Source: Bacteroidales bacterium
GTDB taxonomy: Bacteria; Bacteroidota; Bacteroidia; Bacteroidales; P3
Assembly (NCBI GenBank): GCA_017646685.1
Contig: JAGCLZ010000039.1
Location: forward strand, 1 to 35,137
DNA length: 35,137 bases
Reading direction: 5' to 3'
The position numbers were made by a program, and so were the translations under genes. How positions within the stretch are numbered: the first letter of the stretch is position 1; every line of letters begins with the position of its first letter. Positions 16,858 through 25,799 of this stretch are shown here, in pieces. The notes beneath the pieces were generated by a model. It searched no databases. It saw nothing but the letters and a program-made list of their open reading frames with translations, and had not been told where the DNA came from.

Positions 16858-19800
16858 ATGACAAAAAGAGCAATCTTATTTGCAGCAAGTTTGCTGCTTA
16901 CCATTGCTTCGATGGGCGACAAGTACTGTAATGTTGCCTTTTCGAACATGAACAAAGTACGCCTAACCTTACATTCGGGCGATATTTCGGTGGCTACAGC
17001 CAATACCAACCTTGGCTACCACAACGTTCTTACCATAGATGGTTTCTTCCCATCGGCCGACAATGTGGGCAAACCATGTCTACCCATTTTGTCGCGAAGA
17101 GTAGAGATTCCGCTATGTAAAAACGTGAGTTATAAAATTATAAACACTGTAACGGAAACCTACACTGCCCAAGAGCTAGGCATAACCTATCCGCTCTATC
17201 CCACCCAGGCACCACGTAGCAAATCCGACGAAGGTCCGATTGAACTGGTAAAAGATTCCAAAGTGTATACCACCAACGCCATGTACTCTATGGAAACCAT
17301 AGTGGTGGAAAAAATAGGTGTGGCACGCAACATAAACCTTGCCGACGTGTTCTTTTCACCCGTAAGCTACAACCCCGTAAGCGGTGAAGTTGAGGTGATA
17401 AAAGAAATAGAGCTTGAAATCACCTTCGAAGAGCCCAATATGGCAGCCACCCGCAGCATGAAAAAACTGCACCGCAGCCCTGCCTTTTCGGTAAAAGCCG
17501 ACGTGGCAAACACCATCGAGAAAGACAGCTACACTTCCGGTCCCATACGCTATTTGATAGTAGCCCATGGGGCTTTTCGTGGCCAGATGGACGAGTTTAT
17601 CCAATGGAAGAGGCGTAAAGGCTATATATGCGACATAGTATATACCGACCAAAGCGAAGTGGGCAACACCACCGAGTCTATAGCAGCATACCTAAAAGCA
17701 CAGTACACTAACGCAACCGCCGAACTACCGGCACCAACATACGTACTACTGGTTGGCGACGTACAGCAGATACCACCGTTTGAAAGCCGCATATCGTCGT
17801 CGTATCTCAACGACCATATTACCGACTTATACTACTTCACCTGGACCGAAGGCGACATCATACCGGACTGCTACTACGGTCGTTTTTCAGCACAAAACGT
17901 GGCAGACCTCACACCTCAGGTGGATAAGACATTAATGTATGAGCAGTACACCATGAGCGACCCTTCGTATTTGGACAAAGCATTGGTGGTGGCCGGCGTT
18001 GACGGTGGCGCAGCCGGCGACTTTGGCTACACACATGCCGACCCCGTAATACACTACCTCGAAGACAACTACACCACTGCTGCATACGGCTACACCAGCG
18101 TTGTATCGTACTACAATCCTGCATCGGGAACATCATCGGCACGCAGCGGAGTGTTTAACGCCTTGAGCACCGGTGTAGGCTATGCCAACTATACCGCCCA
18201 CTGCAACTACGACAATTGGAGCCAACCCCGTTTCAACAATAGCGACGTAGCCCGCATGGAAAACACCGAGAAGTTCGGCCTGATGATAGGCAACTGCTGT
18301 CTGTCTAACAAATTCGACGTGGGCGAATGCCTTGGCGAAGCACTGCTACGCAAAGGCAACTACCGCGGAGCCGTTGGCTACATAGGCGGAAGCAACTCCA
18401 CTTATTGGGACCAAGACTACTATTGGGCTGTTGGTATCCGCTCCATAAACCGCAACACATGCCCCACTCCTACCTACGACGCCAACCGCTTAGGTGCCTA
18501 CGACCGACTATTCCACACCCACGGCGAAAGCTATGCCGACCAATACACCAGCAACGGTGCAATAATAATGGCAGGAAACATGAGTGTGCAAGCCTCATCG
18601 AGCAGCAACAACTACAAAACCTACTACTGGGAAATATACCACCTGATGGGCGATCCCTCGGTGATGACTTGGCTTACACAAGCCGAAGAGATGACCGTAA
18701 CAGCACCTCAAACCATATTTAACGATGCCACAAGCCTACAAGTAGAGGCTGTACCCTACGCCTACGTAGCTTTTAAAAACCACGAGCAAGAACTTATTTC
18801 TGCTACCTTTGCCGATGCCTACGGCGTAGCAACCCTTAGTTTTGCCGCACCGGATATGGTAGGAACATTCGAGGTAGCCGTATCGGCACAGAACTACCAA
18901 ACAGCCTTTGTGCCCGTGCAAGTGATAGTACCCGAAGGGCCGTTTGCCGCCATCACCACAATGACTACCGACACCACCCCAATCACAGGAACCGACATAC
19001 ACGTGATAGCCGAGGTAAAAAACATTGGTGTGGATAACGCCGACAACGTATGGCTTGTATTTTCGTCGGGCAACAACGATAAGGTAGTACTGTTCGACAC
19101 CATGTTCAACATCGGAGCATTGGCCGTGGGCCAAGCCGACACCGTAACATTGAATGCACGTGTACTATCGAGTACTACTGCAGGCGAACGCCTTACTATA
19201 AACGCCACTGTACACTACGACGGCGGAAACACTACTCAATATACCTACAGATTTAATGCCGAAGGCTACAAGATAACCAAAACTTATTCCAAACTAACCA
19301 CATCAGTACCGGACCGAAGCTATGCTATGGGAGGAGACACCATAACACTCGAGGTGAAATACAAAAATACCGGCACCATACCTATGCGTAAAGTGAAGAT
19401 AGACTATGTAAGTCCCAACCCCATGGTAGAGGTAGTAGAAAACAGCCAAATAATAAGTATTTTCCCTACCGGTGGCGAAGTATCACGCTCCTACCATTTT
19501 GTGTTAAGCCCCGATTTGGACGAAGGTGCATTGGTTCCTATATATAATATAGTAGAAGTAGACGGCTACACCTACCGCGACACAACGATGCTGACCATAG
19601 GCACGATAACCGAAACTTTCGAGAGCAACAGCCTTGCCACACTGCCATGGACCAACGGCGAGTACCCTTGGGAAATAACCACATCGCAGGCATACGAAGG
19701 CACATACGCCTTACGCTCAAAAACATGGGCTACCAACGAAGGAAACAGCAAGACCTCCGAAATAACACTTACCTGGACTTCGGTAGCCGACGACAGCATT

Positions 19801-20664
19801 TCGTTCTTCCGCAAAACATCGTCGGAGACAAACTACGACGAGTTCCATTTCTATATCGATGGTGGCGAACAAGAAACTGCCTCGGGTGTAACCAACTGGA
19901 AACGCCGCGCATACTTTGTGCCGGCCGGAACCCACACATTCACCTTTGCCTATAGCAAAGACGTAAGCGTAGGCTCGGGTTCAGACTGCGCATGGATAGA
20001 CAACATAAAACTACCGTTTGCCGAACAGGTAAAATATGTGCATATTGCCGATACCACCTGCCTTGGAAACACATACCAAAACGGCAGTATAAGTGTGAAC
20101 ACCGCAGAACTGGAACCGGGCACATACTACTACACAGATAGTGTGAACGCCGACAGCATACGCTATGTGATGCTCACTGTGGCTGCAGCTCCCGACGTAC
20201 AAATTAGCGGCAACACATCCATCAACTATGGCCAAAGCACCAAACTTACTGCCACCGGTGCTATGACATACGAATGGAACATTGGCGAAAAAGCAGCCGT
20301 AGTAAACGTAACACCCGGCCACACCACCACTTATACAGTAGTAGGTAGCGCCAAGGGTTGCACCGCCGACACCGCCACAATAACCATCGAGGTGAAGAAT
20401 AGCGGCATTGAAGAGGTCGAAGACAACAACAGCGTACAGCTGTACCCCAACCCCGCTACTACCCATGTGGCTGTTTCGGCCAACGAACCGATTACCTATA
20501 TAGTTATCTACAACAATTTGGGACAGGCATTGGAAACCATCAATGCACAAGGCAACACCATGATGCAACTGAACATTGCTCGATTGAAGGGCGGACTATA
20601 TATAATAGGTATCCACACCGAAAGCAACAAATGGATAAGGAAACACCTAATCATAAGTAGATAA
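16858..20664 (+). CDS. Gingipain-type C25 cysteine protease, T9SS cargo
   Basis: The product has 1268 residues. After an N-terminal leader comes a C25-type propeptide (about 30-215), then the peptidase domain (about 228-607). Catalytic candidates are His448 (YTAHC) and Cys480 (IGNCC), the latter 11 residues before Cys491 as in gingipain R. Ig-like segments follow (about 610-910), then a jelly-roll like the cleaved-adhesin domain (about 917-1055, starting ETFESNSLATLPW). A PKD/Ig-like part ends in the C-terminal T9SS type A sorting domain (about 1193-1268, LYPNPATTHV to the end). It is therefore probably exported through the outer membrane and anchored or released. Substrate preference cannot be read. 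It lies 18 bp after the holin-family gene and ends before a strong terminator. Confidence 0.93.
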   Translation: MTKRAILFAASLLLTIASMGDKYCNVAFSNMNKVRLTLHSGDISVATANTNLGYHNVLTIDGFFPSADNVGKPCLPILSRRVEIPLCKNVSYKIINTVTETYTAQELGITYPLYPTQAPRSKSDEGPIELVKDSKVYTTNAMYSMETIVVEKIGVARNINLADVFFSPVSYNPVSGEVEVIKEIELEITFEEPNMAATRSMKKLHRSPAFSVKADVANTIEKDSYTSGPIRYLIVAHGAFRGQMDEFIQWKRRKGYICDIVYTDQSEVGNTTESIAAYLKAQYTNATAELPAPTYVLLVGDVQQIPPFESRISSSYLNDHITDLYYFTWTEGDIIPDCYYGRFSAQNVADLTPQVDKTLMYEQYTMSDPSYLDKALVVAGVDGGAAGDFGYTHADPVIHYLEDNYTTAAYGYTSVVSYYNPASGTSSARSGVFNALSTGVGYANYTAHCNYDNWSQPRFNNSDVARMENTEKFGLMIGNCCLSNKFDVGECLGEALLRKGNYRGAVGYIGGSNSTYWDQDYYWAVGIRSINRNTCPTPTYDANRLGAYDRLFHTHGESYADQYTSNGAIIMAGNMSVQASSSSNNYKTYYWEIYHLMGDPSVMTWLTQAEEMTVTAPQTIFNDATSLQVEAVPYAYVAFKNHEQELISATFADAYGVATLSFAAPDMVGTFEVAVSAQNYQTAFVPVQVIVPEGPFAAITTMTTDTTPITGTDIHVIAEVKNIGVDNADNVWLVFSSGNNDKVVLFDTMFNIGALAVGQADTVTLNARVLSSTTAGERLTINATVHYDGGNTTQYTYRFNAEGYKITKTYSKLTTSVPDRSYAMGGDTITLEVKYKNTGTIPMRKVKIDYVSPNPMVEVVENSQIISIFPTGGEVSRSYHFVLSPDLDEGALVPIYNIVEVDGYTYRDTTMLTIGTITETFESNSLATLPWTNGEYPWEITTSQAYEGTYALRSKTWATNEGNSKTSEITLTWTSVADDSISFFRKTSSETNYDEFHFYIDGGEQETASGVTNWKRRAYFVPAGTHTFTFAYSKDVSVGSGSDCAWIDNIKLPFAEQVKYVHIADTTCLGNTYQNGSISVNTAELEPGTYYYTDSVNADSIRYVMLTVAAAPDVQISGNTSINYGQSTKLTATGAMTYEWNIGEKAAVVNVTPGHTTTYTVVGSAKGCTADTATITIEVKNSGIEEVEDNNSVQLYPNPATTHVAVSANEPITYIVIYNNLGQALETINAQGNTMMQLNIARLKGGLYIIGIHTESNKWIRKHLIISR

Positions 20665-20710
20665 GCAGGCTTGAAACTCCGGCAGGCAAACCTGCCGTAA
20701 GCCTTCTCTA

Positions 20711-20748
20711 AAAACTCTTCGACCTATACTGTCGAAGAGTTTTTTTTT
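20711..20748 (+). terminator. Rho-independent terminator after the C25 protease
   Basis: ACTCTTCGAC and GTCGAAGAGT form a perfect stem around the loop CTATACT, extended by A/T pairs and followed by a run of nine or more T. Confidence 0.9.
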
Positions 20749-21091
20749 GAGAAAAACGCACAAAAAAACGTCAAAAAAATAATTTTCGGACAGGTTTTCA
20801 AACATTTTCAGCCTCCAAAAAAGTGTTTTTTTGCCCTTGTTGAAAAAAAAATCGGCGGCCACCACCACCCCAACATGGGCCGAATATAAGCCTCTAGTTC
20901 ATGCAATGGCTCTACATAAAGCTAACGATACAATACTCTTAGCCACAATACTTTCAACCAAGTATCGGACAGCAACATTTTGCCCTTCGGGACGGTGCAT
21001 GGTATTTTGCTGTAAGGAGTATGGCTGTAAGGCTGCCTACAAAAATTTCCAATCGATTTTTATGCTGCCTCAAAAGTTGAGAAAATTTTCG

Positions 21092-21099
21092 TAAATTTG
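21092..21099 (+). promoter_or_regulatory. Candidate promoter of the HU-like gene
   Basis: TAAATTTG matches TAnnTTTG. No -33 TTTG is found at the usual distance. If real, the leader of the HU-like mRNA is about 80 nt. Confidence 0.45.
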
Positions 21100-21188
21100 C
21101 CCTCGACAGTGCAGGCGGCTACTCCAAACGGATATGTAGTTACAGTCCGGGTCGTTCTACATTAGTCAGCAACTTAAAAAAAACAACG

Positions 21189-21719
21189 ATGATTTTTCTA
21201 TCAAAACAAATGCCTATGACCAAAATAGGCACATCAGAGAAAGAACTGAAATACGTTCTGAAACATTCCTCGTCGGGTATTATCGATGAGAAAGATGTTG
21301 TGAATTTTTGTCACAACTACACGCAAATTCCCCGTGCAACCATCGGTGCTTCATTGGATAGCATACTGCAAACCATTGAGCACTACCTTTCATTGGGATA
21401 CAGCGTGAAACTTGGCGACATCGGAATCTTCTACATTACTGCCGATGCACGAACAGTGGAAAGCAATACCGAGGCCGGATTGGGACAGTTGAGAGATGTC
21501 AACATCCGTTTCCGCCCAAGTAAAGAACTCCAAGAGCACATCCGCAAAGCCGACAAGGAGTGCGAGGGCATTTATCGCATTGTGGATTACGACAAGAAAA
21601 TCTACGAGAAGGTAAGCAGCTCTACTCTCGACGGTAGCGGTTCGGGCAATGGTTCGGGCACCGATGGCGGTGGCAGTACCGGCGGCTCTACCGGCGGTGG
21701 AGGCGACCTGGTAGGTTAG
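21189..21719 (+). CDS. Bacteroidota HU-like DNA-binding protein with Gly-rich tail
   Basis: This 176-residue nucleoid-type protein belongs to the Bacteroidota HU-related group (the family named histone-like, HU-HIG). Residues about 1-125 carry the HU pattern: helices with KELKYVLKHSS and an RATIGASLDSILQTIEHYL stretch, followed by VKLGDIGIFYI and the DVNIRFRPSKEL strand. These match the HU dimer core and DNA arm. The last 28 residues are almost only Gly, Ser and Thr, a flexible tail common in this group. It is monocistronic, between its own upstream element and a strong terminator at 21783. Confidence 0.88.
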   Translation: MIFLSKQMPMTKIGTSEKELKYVLKHSSSGIIDEKDVVNFCHNYTQIPRATIGASLDSILQTIEHYLSLGYSVKLGDIGIFYITADARTVESNTEAGLGQLRDVNIRFRPSKELQEHIRKADKECEGIYRIVDYDKKIYEKVSSSTLDGSGSGNGSGTDGGGSTGGSTGGGGDLVG

Positions 21720-21782
21720 TTCTTTCTTCTGAACATCAAGTTTTTTTTAATTGCGTATCCCTCAACCGGCAGGACTACTATT

Positions 21783-21819
21783 GAGGGGGCGGCAGGTTGA
21801 GGTCGCCCCCTCTTTTTTT
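21783..21819 (+). terminator. Terminator after the HU-like gene
   Basis: GAGGGGGCG and CGCCCCCTC form a perfect 9-bp GC-rich stem with a 12-nt loop, followed by seven T. Confidence 0.9.
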
Positions 21820-22028
21820 GTCTTTGGGCAATGGGGCAATGTAGAGTTGGAGTAGTTTTTGCCACGGTTCGGGCTGTGGTTTTGTGGTGTTCGAAAGGGC
21901 GTTTTTCCCGAGTCGGGTCGGAGTGTTTTCCCGGTCGGGTGGTAGCAGTAGCGGCAGTCGACCGAGGGGCGAGTGCGAGTCGGGTGGGAAAAAGGTGTGA
22001 GCCGAGTGGCATTTTGGCACAAGCCAAT

Positions 22029-22085
22029 GAAAAACAAAAGGTGTATGGCGTCAAAGCCTTTGCCGGGCTCTGTCGCCATACACCT
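22029..22085 (-). terminator. Terminator after the nitroreductase gene
   Basis: AGGTGTATGGCG (22039-22050) and CGCCATACACCT (22074-22085) form a perfect 12-bp stem. Read on the minus strand the stem is followed by TTTTGTTTTT. It lies just past the stop of the nitroreductase gene. Confidence 0.8.
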
Positions 22086-22106
22086 AAGTGCAAGTTATAT
22101 AAGATT

Positions 22107-22673
22107 TTAATACGTTATTTCTTTATCAAGCCAAGGGGCTCTGTGCTGCCATTTGTTTAGGTGCAGTCTTTCTATCTGCAACTTATCGGCGCTGTATGGC
22201 TTGCGCTCTTCGTTTTTTTCGCCAAATGCCAAAAGACATTCTACCTCCATCTGTGCCGGTATTTCGAGCAGTTCTTTTATGTATTCGGACGATGAAGTTT
22301 CTTCGTTATAGTCGCGTCCACGCACCTGTACCCAGCAGCTACCCAATCCTATATCCTCGGCCTGCAATTGAGCAAAGGTGGCTGCTATTGCAGCATCTTC
22401 AATCCAAGCATCACTTTGAGTAGGGTCGGCCACCACTACCAGCACCCATGTAGCGGTTTCGAGAGGAAGGGCACCAATCAATTTGCACCTCATCAGTTTG
22501 TTTATCATCTCACGATCGTCGACCAATACAAACCTGCAAGGTCTTCTGTTTTTCGACGATGGGGCCACCAACGCCGAGCACAATATAGCTCTTTTTTCTT
22601 CGAAAGTAAGAGGCCTGTCTGTAAACTTGCGAATACTTCGCCTATGCAAAATTAATTCTTGTAAGTCTGTCAT
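22107..22673 (-). CDS. Nitroreductase-family flavoprotein
   Basis: The predicted product is a 188-residue FMN-dependent NAD(P)H oxidoreductase of the nitroreductase fold. The FMN phosphate contact motif RRSIRKF lies near residue 11, followed by APSSKNRRPCRFV and later the GLGSCWVQVRGR helix region; length is normal. The physiological substrate cannot be deduced. The frame is open to an ATG at 22700, but a -7 promoter element at 22705-22712 puts the transcription start near 22698, so the ATG at 22673 is the likely start. It also gives the usual short N terminus before RRSIRKF. The gene ends at a strong terminator. Confidence 0.9.
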   Translation of the reverse strand: MTDLQELILHRRSIRKFTDRPLTFEEKRAILCSALVAPSSKNRRPCRFVLVDDREMINKLMRCKLIGALPLETATWVLVVVADPTQSDAWIEDAAIAATFAQLQAEDIGLGSCWVQVRGRDYNEETSSSEYIKELLEIPAQMEVECLLAFGEKNEERKPYSADKLQIERLHLNKWQHRAPWLDKEITY

Positions 22674-22704
22674 AACATCTATTTTTATCGGGTTTTGCAA
22701 TTTG

Positions 22705-22712
22705 CAAAGTTA
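22705..22712 (-). promoter_or_regulatory. Nitroreductase promoter (-7 element)
   Basis: The minus strand reads TAACTTTG, a full match to TAnnTTTG, about 32 bp before the ATG at 22673. It lies just beyond the stop of the helix-hairpin-helix gene at 22723. It argues against the longer start at 22700. Confidence 0.65.
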
Positions 22713-22722
22713 CGTTTTTTTT

Positions 22723-24756
22723 TTATATCTTGCAGCGTAATTGCAATTTTATTTCCTGTCTTTTGTTTCCCACAGTAGTGTCGTAGCCCGTTCCGATGGA
22801 TGTTTGGGTGGGGTACAACGCTATGGCATAGCGTATTCCAAGAGTGGCATATTTATTTATGTCCCACGTTAATAATATATAAAATCTGCTTCCTTTTTTG
22901 TAGAAAGCCGGAGTGGAGTATTCGTACGGCAAGTCTCTTTCATAGGCATATATGCGTGCGTCGTAGTCGTCGGCCTGAAATATTGCATACCTTAGGGCGA
23001 TGGCCAGAGGCATGGTTTTGGGTGAATATACCGCCTCGTGGTAGATAAGGAACCCCGATGTGTCGCCCTCGGCCGGCGAGGCAATGTGGCTGAAGGCTAC
23101 CCGGCTGTTGAACGTGCAAGTGGCCGAGGGTGCGTAACGCAAATGCAGGCTTAGGTTGTGGCTTTGCCGCTCTTCGGTCGAGGTTATATTGTTGGTAGCA
23201 TTATCCACATTTGCCGTTTGGCACCTATAGCGATATTGGGCGGCAAGCATAGTATTGGCGGCAAACCTTTTCGAGAGTTTAAACCTATATTCGTTGCCTA
23301 TGGATGGCGAGTATATCCTATATTTCGGCCACGGAAATTTATACACATCGGCCGTTGCCCTAAGTGTTATCCCCCATGGTATTTCACATTCCAGCATTGT
23401 GCATAGTCCCTGCTCGTTTCGGCTGTCGGCATTTTGGCCCAAAGCCGAAGTGTACATATTGCAGTACTTGGCCGAATAGTGGCGGTAGTATGCCGCAAGG
23501 CGTGCAGCCGAGTGTGTATATATCTGCACCCCCGCAATGGTGGCATTTGCCGCCGAGGGGTCGAAAGCTGTCTCGGCAAAGAGGAGCACATTGTTCCACA
23601 TGTATCTCACATCGGCCCCTACGTTGTAGTTGTCGGCACCCGAAAAATAGTAATGGTTGTAAAAAGTCTCGGCAGGTTTCAAAGCGGCATCAAAATGCTG
23701 GGCATAGGCTGTAAGGCCCACCGATAGACGGGCAGCAGTATATTGTAAATTGGCACCTGCCAGGGTCTCGCCCACACGGTTTTTCTTTTCCATTTCGGCT
23801 TCGGACCTATGGTAGCCCGATGTGTATAGGCTTTGGAAATAGGTTTGGCCGTTGCTGCCGGCGGCCGTTGCTGTGGCATCGCGCAGCGAATAGGACAGGA
23901 ATGTTGTGAGTTCCAATCTTTTTGCAAGCCTCACCGTGGCTGCCACACCCTGTAGGCTTCCGCTCTCGGCCATAGCCGACGCAGCCCTTAGTGCCGAACC
24001 ATGCTTATTGATATTGGCATCGGCGGCAAACCTCATGCCACTGCCGCTCCACATCGTAAGCCCCTGCCCGAAACATGCGTTGTAGTGCCCCACGGCAATC
24101 TGCTCCAGCCGTCCGATGTTTCGGAGCATAAAGGTAAAGCCGTAATGGTCGAACCCATAAGGCATAGCCGCCCCACCCAACTGCTCGCCGGCATCCTTCT
24201 CGGCCGAAAAGGAAAGCAGCAATCTATCGGAATAAGCAAGGCGGTAACGAAAATACAGGCGGAAAGGATCGCCGAGATACACCGAATCTGTATATCCGCG
24301 AGCCTGCTCCACAACAGTTTTTGTACCTATGGCAGTGGTGTGGCGGGCATGTTTCAGCATGTATGCCATAGACTTGTAATGGGTGGCTGCCACAGGCCCG
24401 GCCTCTACAAATGGCAACATCAGCCTTATGGTAGCCGAGTCCAAACCATCTATAAGGTATAGCTCGGCAGTGCTAAGCATGGTGCCGTTGGTGCTGATGT
24501 ACGAGCGTATGCAGGCCCTATGGTATTCGCCAACGAAAAACAGATCGGCAAGAGCCTCCGAAACGGTGTCGTTGAGGTTTATCTTGTTCTCGAGATAATG
24601 GCCAAGCATCTCCAAGGTCTCGTTATCGTCGGCTTCGGCATCGTAATATTCGGCATACAGCTCCAAATACTCTTCAAGCAGGAGGCTGCCATCGGTTTGT
24701 GCGGTAGCCACAAGAGGCAAAGCCAACATTAATATATACATAAGCCACTTATTCAT
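22723..24756 (-). CDS. Helix-hairpin-helix / beta-barrel outer-membrane protein
   Basis: The 677-residue protein has a signal peptide (about 1-19, ending ATAQ). Residues about 55-125 resemble a ComEA-type helix-hairpin-helix region: INLNDTVSEALADLFFVGEY, then ISTNGTMLSTAELYLIDGLD. From about 170 to the end it is a series of aromatic, Gly- and Tyr-rich strands finishing KQEIKLQLRCKI, typical of an outer-membrane barrel. Many Bacteroidota genomes have a protein annotated only as helix-hairpin-helix domain-containing with this layout. Whether the motif binds DNA here is unknown. The gene starts 15 bp after the PorV-like gene and the two are probably one operon. Confidence 0.8.
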   Translation of the reverse strand: MNKWLMYILMLALPLVATAQTDGSLLLEEYLELYAEYYDAEADDNETLEMLGHYLENKINLNDTVSEALADLFFVGEYHRACIRSYISTNGTMLSTAELYLIDGLDSATIRLMLPFVEAGPVAATHYKSMAYMLKHARHTTAIGTKTVVEQARGYTDSVYLGDPFRLYFRYRLAYSDRLLLSFSAEKDAGEQLGGAAMPYGFDHYGFTFMLRNIGRLEQIAVGHYNACFGQGLTMWSGSGMRFAADANINKHGSALRAASAMAESGSLQGVAATVRLAKRLELTTFLSYSLRDATATAAGSNGQTYFQSLYTSGYHRSEAEMEKKNRVGETLAGANLQYTAARLSVGLTAYAQHFDAALKPAETFYNHYYFSGADNYNVGADVRYMWNNVLLFAETAFDPSAANATIAGVQIYTHSAARLAAYYRHYSAKYCNMYTSALGQNADSRNEQGLCTMLECEIPWGITLRATADVYKFPWPKYRIYSPSIGNEYRFKLSKRFAANTMLAAQYRYRCQTANVDNATNNITSTEERQSHNLSLHLRYAPSATCTFNSRVAFSHIASPAEGDTSGFLIYHEAVYSPKTMPLAIALRYAIFQADDYDARIYAYERDLPYEYSTPAFYKKGSRFYILLTWDINKYATLGIRYAIALYPTQTSIGTGYDTTVGNKRQEIKLQLRCKI

Positions 24757-24771
24757 AGCATCCCTCCCGGC

Positions 24772-25593
24772 TTATATCGAATACATCAGCGACAGCATTG
24801 GCGATACCCCCAAGGCATTATGCACCTGAGTGCCAATATCGGCCGACCATCGGCCACGCTCCACCCCCACCCCGAACGTGTAGATAAGAGGTGCTGTACT
24901 GAAGCCCAAACGGGCATAGAAGCTGTTCAAAAAAATATATTCCAGCCCCGAACGTATGCTACAACGCATGTATATGTTCTTTTCCAACTCTACCGAGGCC
25001 ATAAGATCGGGCGTGATACTGTAGGCCATCCCCAACCTCACCACCGAAGGAATAGGCAGGTTGTAATTGGCATTGAGAGCCACGGCAAAGGGATTAAACA
25101 CGTGGAAACCTATCGTAAAATCAGGGGTAATATACATCTGCGAGGCTACCGCAAAGGTAATGCGATGGTAGTTGTTGTAATAAATATCGTTGGTTCCGCA
25201 ATAAAGATAGCACAGCTCGGCCCCTACCGCCACATGGCTTCCCAGGCGTTGCGAATAGGCTGCCGATAGGCGTTGCTCGCTGTATATGGCCTTGCCAAAG
25301 TGGGTGTATCGCATTGCAAAGGCACCTACCTTCGACACCGGAACAGAGAAAGCCACCGTTTTGTAGCTCAACCTATCCATCATAAAGGTCTGCTTCAATG
25401 CTGCTCCTACAGCAGGGCCTCCCACATCCTGAAGCGCCGCCACATTATCCACCGCCGACCAAAAGTCGGTCAATGCTACCGACACACCGCCCATAGCTCC
25501 CGCCCTGCCACCTACGGCAGGAAACGCAAACTGCGACATGCAGCCCACACTAAGCAAAACATAAAGCGATAAAAAATAAATTTTCTTTCCCAT
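24772..25593 (-). CDS. PorV/PorQ-like outer-membrane barrel protein
   Basis: The product is a 273-residue predicted outer-membrane barrel. A signal peptide of about 20 residues (VLLSVGCMSQ) is followed by FPAVGGRAGAMGGVSVALTDFWSAVDNVAAL. This resembles the N-terminal hallmark of the PorV/PorQ/UPF0164 group (ARxxAMGGxxVAxxDD...NPA). The rest alternates strands to the last residue. I chose the ATG at 25593 because the longer frame, from 25653, puts 20 hydrophilic residues before the signal peptide. It is followed 15 bp later by the helix-hairpin-helix barrel gene. A T9SS-accessory or lipid-transport role is possible but not shown. Confidence 0.75.
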   Translation of the reverse strand: MGKKIYFLSLYVLLSVGCMSQFAFPAVGGRAGAMGGVSVALTDFWSAVDNVAALQDVGGPAVGAALKQTFMMDRLSYKTVAFSVPVSKVGAFAMRYTHFGKAIYSEQRLSAAYSQRLGSHVAVGAELCYLYCGTNDIYYNNYHRITFAVASQMYITPDFTIGFHVFNPFAVALNANYNLPIPSVVRLGMAYSITPDLMASVELEKNIYMRCSIRSGLEYIFLNSFYARLGFSTAPLIYTFGVGVERGRWSADIGTQVHNALGVSPMLSLMYSI

Positions 25594-25732
25594 CTGTTGA
25601 TATTTTATTACGTTATTCAAACAAAAATGTCCTATCCGCCAACGAAAAAACACTTTTTTTCAACCACCATGTAAGCAGGGAAATCATTACTTAACAAGCA
25701 ATTAGCAAAAGTATCAATACCCGACGACGATA

Positions 25733-25740
25733 CAAAGTTA
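25733..25740 (-). promoter_or_regulatory. Candidate promoter of the PorV-like/HHH operon
   Basis: The minus strand reads TAACTTTG, a full -7 match, about 140 bp before the ATG at 25593. No -33 element was recognised. It lies back to back with the plus-strand promoter at 25750-25780. Confidence 0.45.
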
Positions 25741-25749
25741 AGCAAAATA

Positions 25750-25780
25750 TTGGTAATATGGGAAATATTGTATATCTTTG
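25750..25780 (+). promoter_or_regulatory. Promoter of the PLD-tatD-pepT-GTPase run
   Basis: TTG (25750-25752), 20 bp, then TATCTTTG (25773-25780) match both promoter parts. Transcription would start near 25787, so the upstream ATG at 25758 is excluded and the ATG at 25800 is favoured. Confidence 0.7.
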
Positions 25781-25799
25781 CACTACCCAATCAAGAAAT

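Larger units (their letters stand above)
20665..21188. other. Non-coding stretch between protease and HU-like genes
   Basis: This 524-bp stretch starts with a small perfect hairpin (CGGCAGG/CCTGCCG, 20680-20697), then the protease terminator, and ends with a -7-like element at 21092-21099. Between them I see only low-complexity A/T-rich sequence and an 87-codon frame from a TTG codon at 20831 that does not look like protein. Confidence 0.55.
21720..22106. other. G-rich intergenic island
   Basis: This 387-bp gap between two convergent genes holds a terminator for each (21783-21819 and 22029-22085). Between them, about 21835-22010, the plus strand is unusually G-rich and C-poor, with recurring GTCGGGT/GTCGGG words. 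Frames are open on both strands, but their translations are Arg/Ala/Thr/Pro-rich composition artefacts without protein features. Confidence 0.6.

Noticed and set aside
17356-20568. Long open frames antisense to the C25 protease gene
   Set aside because: They arise from codon usage of the real gene; translations are Cys/Val/Gly-rich with no domains, starts or promoters.
20831-21094. 87-codon frame between the protease and the HU-like gene
   Set aside because: It starts only with TTG, overlaps a low-complexity A-run, has no recognisable features and runs into the HU promoter region.
21716-22160. Open frames on both strands in the G-rich gap
   Set aside because: They cross two strong terminators, and translations are Arg/Pro/Thr/Ala artefacts of skewed composition.
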